A program made the position numbers and the translations under genes. Of a stretch of DNA of 64,000 nucleotides, positions 52,701 through 64,000 are shown in pieces (the first letter of the stretch is position 1; the number at the start of each line of letters is the position of its first letter). The notes beneath the pieces are model-generated. The model did not search any database and had not been told where the DNA came from. It worked only from the letters and a program-made list of their open reading frames with translations. The stretch covers positions 279,123 through 343,122 of the forward strand of contig NMRA01000227.1 in the NCBI GenBank assembly GCA_002633005.1, in the 5' to 3' direction. The DNA comes from Phoronis australis (lineage: Eukaryota; Phoronida; Phoronidae).

Positions 52701-55700
52701 AAACGTCATCAAGATCCGTCAAGCAGTTTGTCAAAAACTAAAATGGCCAACAGGGGATGCTATGGTAGCCAAATCTGTCCGAAAGTCGATTGGTGCTGGT
52801 GCATGCCAGCCGTCTATCTCTAAGCTAAATGTCATCATGATCTATTAAGCGATTTCAAGACAATCGACCAACAAGAAATGACTTGAGCAGTTGAAAACTA
52901 ACGGGGTACCAGTGACTGTAGTTAAATCCAGCGTCCAAAAATTTTCTGGTGCCAGCACATTCTTGCAATATACTTCTATTTTGAATTTCATCGTGATCAG
53001 TGAAGCAGTTTTTGAGATAATCAACATACAAGGAATGGCTCGTTGAAAACAAAAGCGCCCAACATGGGTACCAAGGTTGCCAAATCCGCCCAAAAATTGA
53101 CTGGTGCAGGCGCATCCTTGCTAAGTACCTCTATACCAAATTTCATCATGATCCGCCAAGCGGTTTTTGAGATAATTGATGGACAAGAAATAATAATGAC
53201 AGACGGATCGACCACAAAGTTTTTTGGGTGCATAAAATTTTCACGTGAGATCACAACTCATATCAGTTACCAGAAACTTGCTTTTCAAAGACACCTGTGA
53301 GCAATACTTTTGGCAGCCACCAGGTGTCTCTGTTCACCATATGTCTAATTTCAATAAGATTTTTTCAATTTCATGGATCTATGAATCTCAAACTGCTATG
53401 TCAAGTGAATATTGGAACTGGTCTATCTTACTCCACATACTTTTTATTTAAAAATTTTCTTATATGTGTTAATACCAGTTTAGTGTTGCAGAAGTTTTCA
53501 CTCTAATATGACTGCAGTTCAACATGTGCCTATAATCAAGTTGCCCATGACTTGATTAATGGCGTAGTGTACATATTGCACTCTGTACACTAGCAACATC
53601 GGCTTGTTTTTTGTTTTGGGATATGTTTGGGTATTTCCCAAGTGAATTTTTGGTGAGTTTTGATTTTATTTGAGATATGTTTGGCTGAAAATACCAACCT
53701 GTCAATATTTAAAGGTAAAAAAATACAACCCAATTTTAATGCTATACGTCTTACAAGAATGACCGTAATTTAAGTTTTTTCTGAAGACTACCCATGAATT
53801 TTTATTTCAACTGCCGTCCCCCCTCCCATACGGATTTTGCTGGAACTATATCCAAAGTTTTGAAATTTCACCTTCAAACATTTATATCAAGTTAAATCTG
53901 GTTAACAAGCTATTGATACCATTGGCTTGCTATGAATGTACCTTTCTTTTCTCTGAACTTTTACTAAAAAGTTATGTTCATGTGACCCAATTAATGACAG
54001 ATTAGTTAACAATGAAAATCAACATGCTTCCTACTATCAGAAAATAGTCACTTTTACACAGATAATTTCTAAAGTTTGAGATAATTGGCACAAACTTGTC
54101 ATGTAGTGAAATCAGTGTAGTTCATCTTAACTTGTCTGGCATTCTGTTTACAGTAGTGGGCATTTCATAAAAATCCACTCATATAAATCCTTTCTAATGG
54201 CTGCTTAGAGATAGGTGAAGAGAATGCTAGTCGTAATGAAGATGAGAAGAAAACCATGTTACATACCTGCCATCTTCAGGCATAGACAGCACTTTTTTCT
54301 CAATGTCATCAATTTGAAGCAAAGTATCGTATATCTGAAGTAGGAAAAATACAGCAAAGTATCGTATATCTGAAGTAGGTAAAGTACAGCAAAGTATCGT
54401 ATGTTTGAAGTAGGTAAAGTACAGCAAAGTAATCTGAAGTAGGAAAAATACAGCAAAATATCGTATATCTGAAGTAAGTAAAGTACAGGGAATCAAATTA
54501 ACTTGTCAACACAAACGATGCTTTTTAAACTACTCATTAAAACAACCTGTATGGAGAAATAATTTCAAAGAACAAACAGGCCAAGAAGAATTTCAGAGAA
54601 CAAATGCATTGTCACCGCAAATTGTTCTGTCATGTTTGTGCTGAACAGGAAGTACCATGGGAGGTACTCTAAAAATCAATTTGCTTATTGTGTATTTAGA
54701 GATTTAAAACATCAAATTATATTGTAATTTGAGTTAATAAAATCTACCACCGATTCACAAAACAGCAAAATGTGATCGGATTTTGTCGAGTTACAAATCC
54801 TGAAAATGACAATACGGTGTAACCAACCTTTTCAATATCAATCAACAGTTGCCTACGCCTCCTTGTATCTTTCACACTGGTCTTGTCCTCATCTTCATTC
54901 ACACAATTACTATGACCAACATCCAGTATCTGACGTGGCTTGTGAACACTGGAGGCTGTAAGCTTGCCGAGTGAACCCTCAAACTTCACTACAAGAGAAA
55001 TACAAGCAGACAATTGTTTAACTTTGACCAGAGAGCTGAAGCCACAGTTAGGAACAGAAGGGCCAAATACAACATAAAGTTCCATACTAGCAATAAAGGA
55101 ACAACTCAAACACGTTACAACTATTATTAAAATCTCGTTTCGGTCAGTCTATTCTCCGACGATCGTCAGGTGTTCCCGCGTTCTTAGAAGACCTGGCTTT
55201 CCTATTCTTACCTGGTGTGTATGATCTAGTCTCCACTTTAGCCATAGCAGGAAGTAATAACGATGACCTGGCTTTCCTATTCTTACCTGGTGTGTATGAT
55301 CTAGTCTCCACTTTAGCCATAGCAGGTAGTAATAACTTGGGCTCATTACTACCATCACCTGGTTGGTCTCCTCCATTATGTTTCTCTTTGGCAAGCTTAC
55401 GCATGCAGTACGTCTGAAAAGATGGGAAATTCCATGAAAACTAACCGTGGAAAGTCCGTTTCATTGTAATGAAGCAATGACTTCATCATCGAGGTCACTC
55501 AGGAGGTCACTCAGGAGGTCACTCAGGATAGAGTTAAAAGTTGGTCAAAACAATAACTAACTTTTGCAGAATAACTTCAAACACTTATTATAGGAATACA
55601 GAATGAAATGTAAAAAGAGTAAGAAACTCAGGTATGGAAGTTTATTCTCTAGAAACCACAAATGTTTGAATGAGAACACACCAGTAAACAAACGTTTGAG

Positions 55701-58700
55701 TGAGGACACACCAGCAAACAACCATTTCAGGGGAAACAAATGTTTGAGTGAGGATGTAGCAGTAAACATAATAAAGTTGAAAAAGCAGCATAAGTCAAAC
55801 TTTTTTTTCTCTATTTTTCAAGTCAATCTCCAATACATTTTCATACAGTACCTGTAGACAATGCGTTACACAAGCACATCAACAAAGCATGTGATTGTAA
55901 CGTGTTCCCAACCCTAAAAGTACAATGTTACATCTGATTGGTACAAGGCTTTATCCATGCTCACTTACTGTGTAATAATAGTCATCAATGTAGGGATTAT
56001 CTGTGTGCAGTTGAATCAATTGTATCTTAATCACCCAGTCCTTCTCTTTTTGAGTCATCAGGCCTGCATATTCATCATGTCTTCTCTGGTCACCACCAGA
56101 GGGCTCATAGTGCCGCCGACCCTGCTGGTTCAGGTGATAGTGAGGGTTGTCGAGTCGTGACTGCTGATGATGAGGGGGAGGGTCAAAGTGACTGCAAAAG
56201 GAAACTCACAACGTGTGTAGACATACACATGTAACACTTACAACAGCCTATATGTCGTCATACGTGGTAGGTCTTCATCATGTCATGTTACACACACGTC
56301 AGAGTGATCTTAGCTCCAAGATATATTGCAGCTACACAAGCACACAAACTGAGTAAACCAGTTCTCTAAGGCAGAACATACAGTCTAATTTTAATTGGCT
56401 TAGCATTTTGACAACGTTGAACTTACTTCATATGAGGAGGTCTTGAAGCCACCGCGGGTCTCTGGTGCATAGCTGGAGGGCGCCTCATGTCAGGTCTGTT
56501 GCCATGGTATGGTGAATGGCCAGAAAGTCTATCACAGGAAAAATAAAATTCAAATAAACTAGTTACAGCCTACAGTGTTACTACCCATCATAAAAATGAG
56601 CAAAAACTGAATAAATATGCACATGCCAAAATGGCAATAGGTTAGAAATTCTTGAATTATTCATAAAGTGGTGTATACCAAATGGCAGGCATATACAGCA
56701 TGTAACAAGCGTATAAGTTTAATACAAGCCCAGCTTTAGAACAGTAATACTACTGTAGCATTCAATGCATGGCACAAGATATGGAATCAATCAGCAACCT
56801 ACAACGCCACAAACAGGACAAATCCTGAGATACCTGTGTTGACCCACTGGTGGCATCATACCACGGAACCTCATCTGGTTAGGAAACATGCCAGCAGGAG
56901 GCGGCTGTCCAAAGCGGTTGGGCATCATATGGACAGGCATGTTAGCTGTAATGAGGAGTCATAGATGATAGCACATACACTTTGAACAGATCTGGTCATA
57001 TTTGACACAGTATAGTATTCATGAGGAGGCAGTGCGACAAATAGAGAACGGTCTCTTCAGGAGTGCACTCTCAGCATCATTGGATGACACTGCACTTTTG
57101 AGACAAGGATCTTGATCAGTTTACTCAATGTAAATGTGACGATGAATCAGTGTATGCACCGAGACCACACTGTGACCACACTGTGACTACACTGTGACTA
57201 CACTGTGACTACACTGTGACTACACTGTGACTACACTGTATTCTTGAGACAAGGCTCTCTGTCCTCAATTTACTTAATGTTAATGTGAAAAAGTATGAAA
57301 GAAACATTCACAAAACACAAAGTAATGCCAAACATTCTCACTGAAACATAATGACATGTCCCATCTAAAAGTATGAAAGAAACATTCACAAAACACAGAG
57401 TAATGCCAAACATTCTCACTGAAACATAATGACATGTCCCATCTAAAAGTATGATAGCAACATTCACAAAACACAGAGTAATGCCAAACATTCTCACTGA
57501 AACATAATAACATGTCCCATCTAAAAGTATGATAGAAACATTCACAAAACACAAAGTAATGCCAAACATTCTCACTGAAACTTAATGACATGTCCCATCT
57601 AAAAGTATGATAGAAACATTCACAAAACACAGAGTAATGCCAAACATTCTCACTGAAACATAATGACATGTCCCATCTAAAACTAGAAACCAGAGTTTCT
57701 TTTTCAAAGCAATAAAATTAAAAGAAAAGTGTGCATATCCATGAAGCCATTCAGTTGCAGGTATTTCTTACCATTTGGGAGGAATTGAGGTGGCGACCCG
57801 CGGTCAGTCATTGGCCCTCTACTCATCACAGTGTGCATACCGTGGGGAAGCTGAAAAATACTTTACCAAATATTGAGCCTTTCACAGCTTTTATGCAAAG
57901 AATTATGCTTACAATGCATGGTGTTTGATTAGGAAACAAATAATAAAAAGGTCAAGGTCAGACACAGATGAACATGACAACTGATGATCTTCAAAACATA
58001 CTTCTTGTAATCCAGTTATAAACCAAGGCAGACAGACTCATATACAGGAGAACACAACTGCAATAATTTTGCTCTTGTGCAGACACAGATGAGCAATTGA
58101 TAATCGTAAAATTTCAAGTTTAATAATATTGTTAAAGGGATATTCTCAGCGGGAAGAGCAATTTTACAGAAAGTCAGTGGCATGGACTCAAACCAATTAT
58201 CTCCACAGTAACATCTGAATACATTCCTACAGAGCCAAGTTCCATGCATTAAATATGTATCTAAATGGTCAGGACACGGGCCTTGATTTCAGCACATGTC
58301 TGGCATACAGCAGCAAGAATTGGTCATTTCTAATGAAATCACAACAAAGTTTGTTGTATTACAACTCTTGTCAACTGCAATACGCCTCCAGTTCAACAAT
58401 AACCTCAAAAGTGCTGTAAAAATAATATCCCTTTAACATGAAATGTTGAAAGAAATCTGTTCTACCCGAGGCAACCCCTGAGCAACGATGGCCGACTGAG
58501 GACTTCCTGTGACCATCCTCCGCTGGTGCTCCATGTCTTGGTTTGGGAAGCCCTGCGGCGACTTGCTGATCAAAATGTGCTTCAGCTCTTTCTCTATGGC
58601 CTCTACTGAGTGAGCACAGGACAGGCTTGTAGATGTTTGTTGAGAGGGAGGGGTGTGCTGCAATAGCCAGGTGAACATATGAGGCAAATAACCTCACTTT

Positions 58701-61700
58701 AATAACACAGTGGGTGCAAGTGAACAGGCTACATTTGTAGGTAAATTTCTTATACAACTAAAATATAGACCTGAAATAAGCTTTCTTAGTCTGCCTCGGA
58801 CAATGCCTTATTTTCTTTCGTTTGGAAATTACACTGATAAACATCTTTGACATAGAACTTCAAATAGTAAAACACTGAGCATGAGCAAACAATTTTTATT
58901 AATTCACTTCAAACAGTCAAAATAGTTAACTCCCATTTATCATTATTCTGCACGTTTCAAAACCATTTTCAAAAATATAGGATTCTTAACTGGCTTCAAA
59001 ATCACTCACTAATAACAATAAAGCTCATTTTACAAAATAAAATAAATGAAGCAGAAGGCTTAAGGTTTCTTATTTTATTAGTCAGCCCTGGCGCTTCCCC
59101 ATTTCATTAGTCAGCCCTGGCGCTTCCCCATTTTATTAGTCAGCCCTGGCGCTTTCCCATTTTATTAGTCAGCCCTGGCGCTTCCCCATTTTATTAGTCA
59201 GCCCTAGCGCTTCCCCATTTTAGAAAATTCGTATCGAGGTCATTGCCTGGTCCCCGGCTGTATTAGTTTATGTGCATTCATTGTCGGATAACCAGGCAGA
59301 GATGAGGTACGAAAGGGGATTGAATGATTATGTTTAATGAGGGCACAATTCAAGAGCCCATTGTAAAATTTTTTTTTTCCGTTCGATCCACAAAAGGCGA
59401 CAGGTGCCGTGTGACTTGTGCTTACTCTTTATTGCTAGTGATCATTTTTACTAGCAATCATTTAACTTGCCATTCTTTTTACCAGTGATCATTTTTACTA
59501 GTGATTTTTGCGTGGTGGTGAAGATTTCCCCGTCACGAGTGGCTGGGCCAAAAAGGAGCAAGGTGGGCCACCCAGAAGTTTACATGAAGGTAAAATCCTG
59601 CATCATGACGAGTCATTCTCGCCACTCTAATGAGGACTCGCGGTCAGTAGTCATGAAAGGACATTATGTGTCATTTTGTCCTCTTGCCATGTACTATACT
59701 GGTCTCTGACTGGCTTTATGGGAACACATCTGCCAAATTCTATAAAGATCTTGTAAGGGATCCAGGAGATACAGCAGTGAACATCGAATGCCAAGACAGA
59801 AAAGACATATGCACGCACCACTATGCACACTTGGGTGCACAAAATTACCATCAAGTTCAAAATGAGCTAAAATGAACCATAAGGAAGACTAAAACAGTTA
59901 AACTGCACATAACTCAACACAGAAAGCAACGTAGTAAATTTCATTAAATGAGACTAACATTTTACATACCAATCGGCACTGACAAAGGAGATACATCTAG
60001 GACAGAACAATCCGCACTGACAAAGGAGATACATCTAGGACAGAACAATCCGCACTGACAAAGGAGATACATCTAGGACAGAACAATGCGCACTGACAAA
60101 GGAGATACATCTAGGACAGAACAATGCGCACTGACAAAGGAGATACATCTAGGACAGAACAATCCGCACTGACAAAGGAGATACATCTAGGACAGAAAAC
60201 TTCAGCTTTATCCACACACACGAATCCAAAGTCATGAGAAATATTTTGAAATATCAAAACGGCCATAACACTGTAATGAAGCAGCGAGAAAACTTATCAC
60301 CTACATTCAACAACCCACCTTAACTGTATATAGCCATGCTCATCTCACCTGTTGTCGGGATGTTTGAAGCATCTTCAGTAGTCTCTGTCCACTGTGGTCA
60401 GGTGAGTTGACCACCGCCAACGGACGGGTAGGGGAGCCCCAGATATCCATTTTCCCCGGAGACACCTGGATAAAACAAGATCTATACAGTGTGGAACCCT
60501 TCTCCTTGAATAGTATTATACATCTACTGAGATAGAAACTTGACCTTGATTACCTCAATTTTCTTTTGTCTGGTGTATACTTAGCTTTAATGGTTCGAGT
60601 GACTGGTTCACTATATTATTCACCTCACTGCTCTGTTGCTTCACTTAACTGATGTTTTAATTTTAAAACAAATTGCCAGAAGCTGTATATCAACATGTAT
60701 AGACAATAAAACAATTATTGTCAAAGCTCTTATTTGTTTCGTTTGCATAATGTGTACCATATCTGCATTTAGGCCAATACACGAAGATGAACCTACATCC
60801 GGGATTAGGCCCATGTGCCAAAATGTGAAACACTAGAATGAAGCTGAGGAGAAATTCATAAAAGTTTAAAGTTTACGTGTGTGAAACTGGTTTTATTCAT
60901 TATAAAATAGTAGGTGTGACATAATCAGACAAATTAACCCTGTCTAATTATGAACTTTTCTTGATGAGTGAAAAGTTACATTTCAAGATAGCTGTGATGT
61001 GTCTCCAGTTTAACTGTAAGCATTAAAGGAAAACTATGAAGTCTGGAGTAACACAAAGGCAGCATGCTGCTATCACTATGAAGTCTGGACAAACACAAAG
61101 GCAGCATGCTGCTATCACTCCAGCTTAGATGCACGGGTGAAAAGGCGAAATGCTAGACAAACATTTTTTATTGTTTGTTCTTTTAATGATGTCATTCGGG
61201 GAACTACTACACACAAGGAGTATTTTTATAAAATACGAAAAATGCCTTTAGAAATTGTCCAGTAATCATTTTTGTACAGTTTTCAATGAACTCTGCACCA
61301 GAGGGCACTGCTGCTAAGTTATACTAAACATTTTTCTGCAAAAAAAAAACTTATTCAGATAGATACATGGCCCAAAATATTGTGGAAACAGGGTAACAAG
61401 AAACCTTTCAATACCAGTTGGACGACACGAGTTTGTTTCTTTTGATAAAAAAAGAAAACATGACAAACACTTTACTCAGACACTATTGTCAGAGGCAACA
61501 AAGAGCAAAATGTAACTCATCTTACCAGGTGCTCAGTGTCCAAGAACGCTGGTGGAGATGCGGGTCCAAACAGTTCATCTAGGTGGGTTGGAACCTTCTG
61601 AAAAGAAGAAGTGACTTGACGTGAATGAGAAGTCTTCATGCATTATACAAACAACATAGTTATAAGGCCCAAATGGATTCACCCCTGGAATCTACCTACA

Positions 61701-63148
61701 ACCAGACTGAGAAATCCAAAAATCTTCAGGCATTATGCAAACAACATAGTTATAAGTCCCATATGGACTCACCCCTGGAATCTGTCTACTCTCAGATTTA
61801 GTCATTCCTAATGACTCGCCATCATCTCCTTCTTCCACAAGTTGGGATATGCTGTGTTCCAAATCATCCTAAAATGAATAAGATGTGGAGTTCAGGAAAT
61901 GCAAAAAATGACACGAGGGGGTGCCAAAGTAGATGGAACTGTCCGAAATTTAACGTCAGTAATACTTTTGTCAGTAGGAAAACACCTGCCAATTTTTTAA
62001 TGATACTATGCGTAGTTTGGCGGATAGAGAAGCTGATGACAAAAACTCGAAATAATAAAATTGGCCACAAAGTGTTGTGGAATATGTCTCATCTGTCCTC
62101 AAATTCGTATGACAGTAGAACAATGTAATCATCTACTTATTAAATGCCAAATTTCAAGACATTCTATCCATGGGCTCCGAAGACACAGAGGTAAGCATAA
62201 AAAATTGTCCCAAAGTGCACAATGGTGGTCATATCTGCTGGAATTCATTGTCATCCGTTGTCACATTCATAGATAAACACTTGCCAAATTTCAAAAAATA
62301 TCCTGTAAGGAGATGAGATACAGCTGGGGATGCAAAAACAAAACTGACACTAGGGGCACCACAGCAGTCAGACCCATCAAAAATCAATGTCAATCGTAGT
62401 CTTCTCAGCAAAAAAAAATCTGACAATTTCTAAGATCCTTGGAGCAGTTTGGTCACTACATCCAACCTGCAGTGATGTCAGCACGAGTTGTGAAAAATGA
62501 GGCCACGACAGGCAGCCTACCTCTTGATCCCTGTATTTGGGGTTAGACGTTGACTTGCTGGATTCATTGGCTGTCAGACGTTCATGCTCTTCTTCCCAGT
62601 CATCCACTACATAATGCAAGGTACACATTTAATGGTACTTAAAACAAACAACAATTAAAAGTAAAGACTGGTGCTGGGAAGTCCGATTCACTGTGATTTA
62701 AGAGCAAACTCATTTTTTGTTTCCCAAATAGGCTGGAGAACAAGCCATACGGTAATGGTCTGGACCACTCAAGTGTGCATGTGAACAACAGTTTGTAAAC
62801 AGAAGAGAGTGCAGATTCCTTTAATGTCATCCAGGAGAATAGCTATGCTATATATCGATTGTATCTGGCATATCTACAATTAATATACAATACTTATGTC
62901 ATCCAGGAGAATAGCTATGCTACATATTGATTGTATCTTGCATATTTACAATTAAAATACAATACCTATGTCATACGCAAATGTTTCACCACTGACCAGG
63001 TCAACATCCCTGTAATAAGCTGGTAGCCATTAAATATATTACCTATGTCATCTCCAAATGTTTCATCATTCACCAGGTCGATATCCTCATCTTCATCCAC
63101 TAAAGGATAGCCATTGTTATCAGTGTCATCCAACCTACCATGGAGTTC
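46730..63148 (-). CDS. PATL1: PAT1 homolog 1 (mRNA decapping / P-body factor), N-terminal exon not found
   Basis: PATL1 bridges deadenylation and decapping in P-bodies, contacting DDX6, the LSM1-7 ring, DCP2 and CCR4-NOT. Eighteen coding exons: 63043-63148, 62521-62606, 61773-61868, 61526-61597, 60349-60465, 58466-58657, 57772-57850, 56834-56945, 56427-56528, 55969-56191, 55287-55413 (or 55212-55413), 54828-54988, 54267-54334, 51817-51967, 51179-51253, 50544-50666, 48526-48617 and 46730-46904 (stop TAG). The sum is 2157 nt in one frame. Order of domains: acidic N-terminal piece with NDETFGDDI and [11 protein letters not shown]; a Pro/Met/Gln-rich middle; conserved [53 protein letters not shown] and a helical C-terminal domain ending MNRLLS. 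Human PATL1 is 770 residues; 718 are seen here. The exon with the start codon was not recognised in 63149-64000 and may lie beyond the right edge. Confidence 0.92.
50050..50447. mobile_element. CAGGGCTTGGAATG MITE, complete copy with AATACT target duplication
   Basis: Ends CAGGGCTTGGAAT and ATTCCAAGCCCTG are exact inverted repeats; AATACT flanks both sides (50044-50049 and 50448-50453). 398 bp in a PATL1 intron. The open frame inside is also in the other copy but resembles no transposase I know. Confidence 0.85.
50853..51067. repeat. 43 bp tandem repeat in a PATL1 intron
   Basis: Five units of ATTAGATTAACTGTAAACAA plus TGACTAGACCATCAACTTACGGC, nearly identical. Confidence 0.95.
52282..53845 (-). 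mobile_element. TIR element with internal 148 bp repeats, copy 2
   Basis: GTTCCAGCAAAAAATGTATG GGAGGGGG at one end and CCCTCCCATACGGATTTTGC TGGAAC at the other form terminal inverted repeats about 1.56 kb apart. The interior repeats a motif of the type CCAAATTTCATCATGATCCG. Opposite orientation to 38782-40495. No transposase frame. Confidence 0.75.
54319..54487 (-). repeat. About 34 bp tandem array repeating a PATL1 splice acceptor
   Basis: The 5' border of exon 54267-54334 (CTTCAG|ATATACGATACTTTGC) recurs about five times going upstream, with one shortened and several slightly mutated units. Several upstream units keep CTTCAG followed by exon-like sequence, so they are potential decoy acceptors. 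Confidence 0.85.
55190..55339 (-). repeat. 75 bp tandem duplication spanning a PATL1 exon end and its splice donor
   Basis: Two nearly identical 75 bp units (55190-55264 and 55265-55339) each contain the coding end [16 protein letters not shown] and a good donor CCAG|GTAAGA. The ORF stays open through both. Splicing from the upstream donor gives exon 55287-55413 (127 nt); from the downstream donor 55212-55413 (202 nt). Both end in phase 1 and join to the next exon, so the long form adds 25 residues in frame. Confidence 0.9.
55492..55528. repeat. 12 bp tandem repeat
   Basis: Three units of AGGTCACTCAGG between two PATL1 exons. Confidence 0.85.
57167..57240. repeat. 11 bp tandem repeat
   Basis: About six units of ACTACACTGTG in a PATL1 intron. 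Confidence 0.9.
57289..57681. repeat. 78 bp tandem repeat, five units, PATL1 intron
   Basis: Each unit starts AAAGTATGAAAGAAACATTC and ends CATGTCCCATCTA. 78 bp is 26 codons, so two long minus-strand frames stay open through it; they are not coding. The array ends 90 bp from exon 57772-57850. Confidence 0.95.
59073..59221. repeat. 29 bp tandem repeat, five units
   Basis: Units of TTATTAGTCAGCCCTGGCGC plus TTCCCCATT in a PATL1 intron. Confidence 0.95.
59971..60197. repeat. 38 bp tandem repeat, six units
   Basis: Units of GACAAAGGAGATACATCTAG plus GACAGAACAATCCGCACT, nearly identical, in a PATL1 intron. Confidence 0.95.
61033..61117. repeat. 42 bp direct duplication
   Basis: ACTATGAAGTCTGGAGTAAC followed by ACAAAGGCAGCATGCTGCTATC occurs twice in tandem in a PATL1 intron. 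Confidence 0.9.
61634..61792 (-). repeat. 90 bp tandem duplication of a PATL1 exon end and donor
   Basis: A partial copy (61641 onward) of the sequence around 61731-61792 repeats the exon end ATTCCAGGG and the following donor (GTGAAT in the copy, GTGAGT at the used site 61772), 90 bp downstream in transcription direction. The copy has diverged. Confidence 0.75.
62823..63050 (-). repeat. Tandem units including a degenerate copy of the 63043-63148 exon end
   Basis: Two about 71 bp units starting ATGTCATCCAGGAGAATAGC (near 62826 and 62897 on the plus strand) are followed by a unit at about 62966-63030 that resembles the 3' end of exon 63043-63148: it reads [14 protein letters not shown] on the minus strand and ends in ATAG|GTATTG, with TTACAG before it. 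The 44 nt exon-like copy is not a multiple of three, so adding it would break the frame. Confidence 0.65.
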
Positions 63149-64000
63149 CTTAACAAAATAGAATATGTTCAGTTAGCCCAATGATGTGAGAAACACAGTG
63201 ATAAAAACAGAGAATACATGCATAGGTAGTGCCACATATAATGGTCCTAGGGTTTGGTACAAAAGAGAAGCATAGAAATGTGCCCACAACTGCACTGCAA
63301 AAAGTATGCCTCTAGGGGTGTTTACTACCCATAAGTCACTATAGACGGCACAGAGTACAACCAACTCATGCGACAATGTAGGGATATACTTAGCCACTCA
63401 CCAAGTCCCAATGTGAGTAAAAACGGTGTTAGGCAAGTAGAAATTCACTTTTCGGTAGCTCAGGTGGCGAGCGAATTTTCGTAACGCAAAAGCACTCTAT
63501 TGTTTCCCAGATGAAAACGAAGAAATTTTCTCCTCCCTGTGCTGTTTCTATCACGAATTTAAGGTTAAGTTTGGTCAGCGTGTCAATGCTCTGGCAGTAA
63601 AAAACATCGGCGCACTGCGCTCCTACCGAGACAGTATATGTTTACCGTTAAACGATTCGTCTAGACAAAAGGTCCTAGTGAGTGCAACGTGTGGTGGGTC
63701 CGGCAAAGGCGGACTGATCAGAAACCAAGACAAGAGCAACGCGGAGCGTTGAAATGCACCCACAATTGCACCGCATACGGTATCCTTCTAGGGTTGTTTA
63801 TTGGTACCATAAAGTGGCCAGTAGAGGGCATACTTTGCAAAATGGAAAGGCATGGTCATTGTCTCCTCAATAGGCTAGGGGCAAAATGTGAGTAATCTTC
63901 ATAATACAAGCACATCCTATACACCAGTTGCTTAAAGCACCACAGAAACATAGAATTAAAAACAAATTTACCAACATACGAGATTAGCACAGCATTAGAA

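Noticed and set aside
57270-57669. Two long minus-strand frames of 101 and 129 codons
   Set aside because: Produced by the 78 bp tandem repeat (26 codons per unit) in a PATL1 intron; no domain and no splice-site context.

Overview
The window is nuclear DNA of an animal: AT-rich, with genes split by GT-AG introns, dispersed tRNA-like SINEs, hairpin (fold-back) and TIR elements, a decayed Ty3/Gypsy copy and many minisatellites. The gene set (an RPGR, a mitochondrial OTC, a mitochondrial ACAT1 and a PAT1-family gene) and the repeats fit a marine invertebrate, perhaps an invertebrate deuterostome. The sequence alone does not fix the species.

Layout. (1) 425-11732, minus: the first nine coding exons of RPGR, the RCC1-like propeller; the rest lies off the left edge. 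Its 4.7 kb first intron holds nested fold-back elements and a truncated Gypsy copy. (2) 11733-25461: a repeat-rich gap of about 13.7 kb between RPGR and OTC with several TIR/hairpin elements, a possible P2X7-type C-terminal domain fragment and a 691 bp direct duplication; no complete gene seen. (3) 25462-31202, minus: OTC, with human-like exon phases but one exon missing from the assembly. (4) 31203-31471: a 269 bp divergent promoter. (5) 31472-45018, plus: ACAT1, one exon missing, most likely in the 209-base N gap at 38573-38781. (6) 46730-63148, minus: PATL1, 18 coding exons to its stop; the initiator exon was not found. ACAT1 and PATL1 converge tail to tail.

Points of interest. RPGR and OTC are also immediate neighbours on the human X chromosome, so this looks like an old linkage. 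OTC (urea cycle) and ACAT1 (ketone body and isoleucine metabolism), both mitochondrial-matrix enzymes, start head to head from a very short shared promoter. PATL1 contains several tandem duplications that cross exon-intron borders, including a 75 bp duplication giving two in-frame splice donors and an array that repeats a splice acceptor.

All gene calls rest on reading exons, splice sites and phases by eye against remembered human proteins; no search was run. Exon lengths and phases add up to open frames in all four genes, which is the main internal check.
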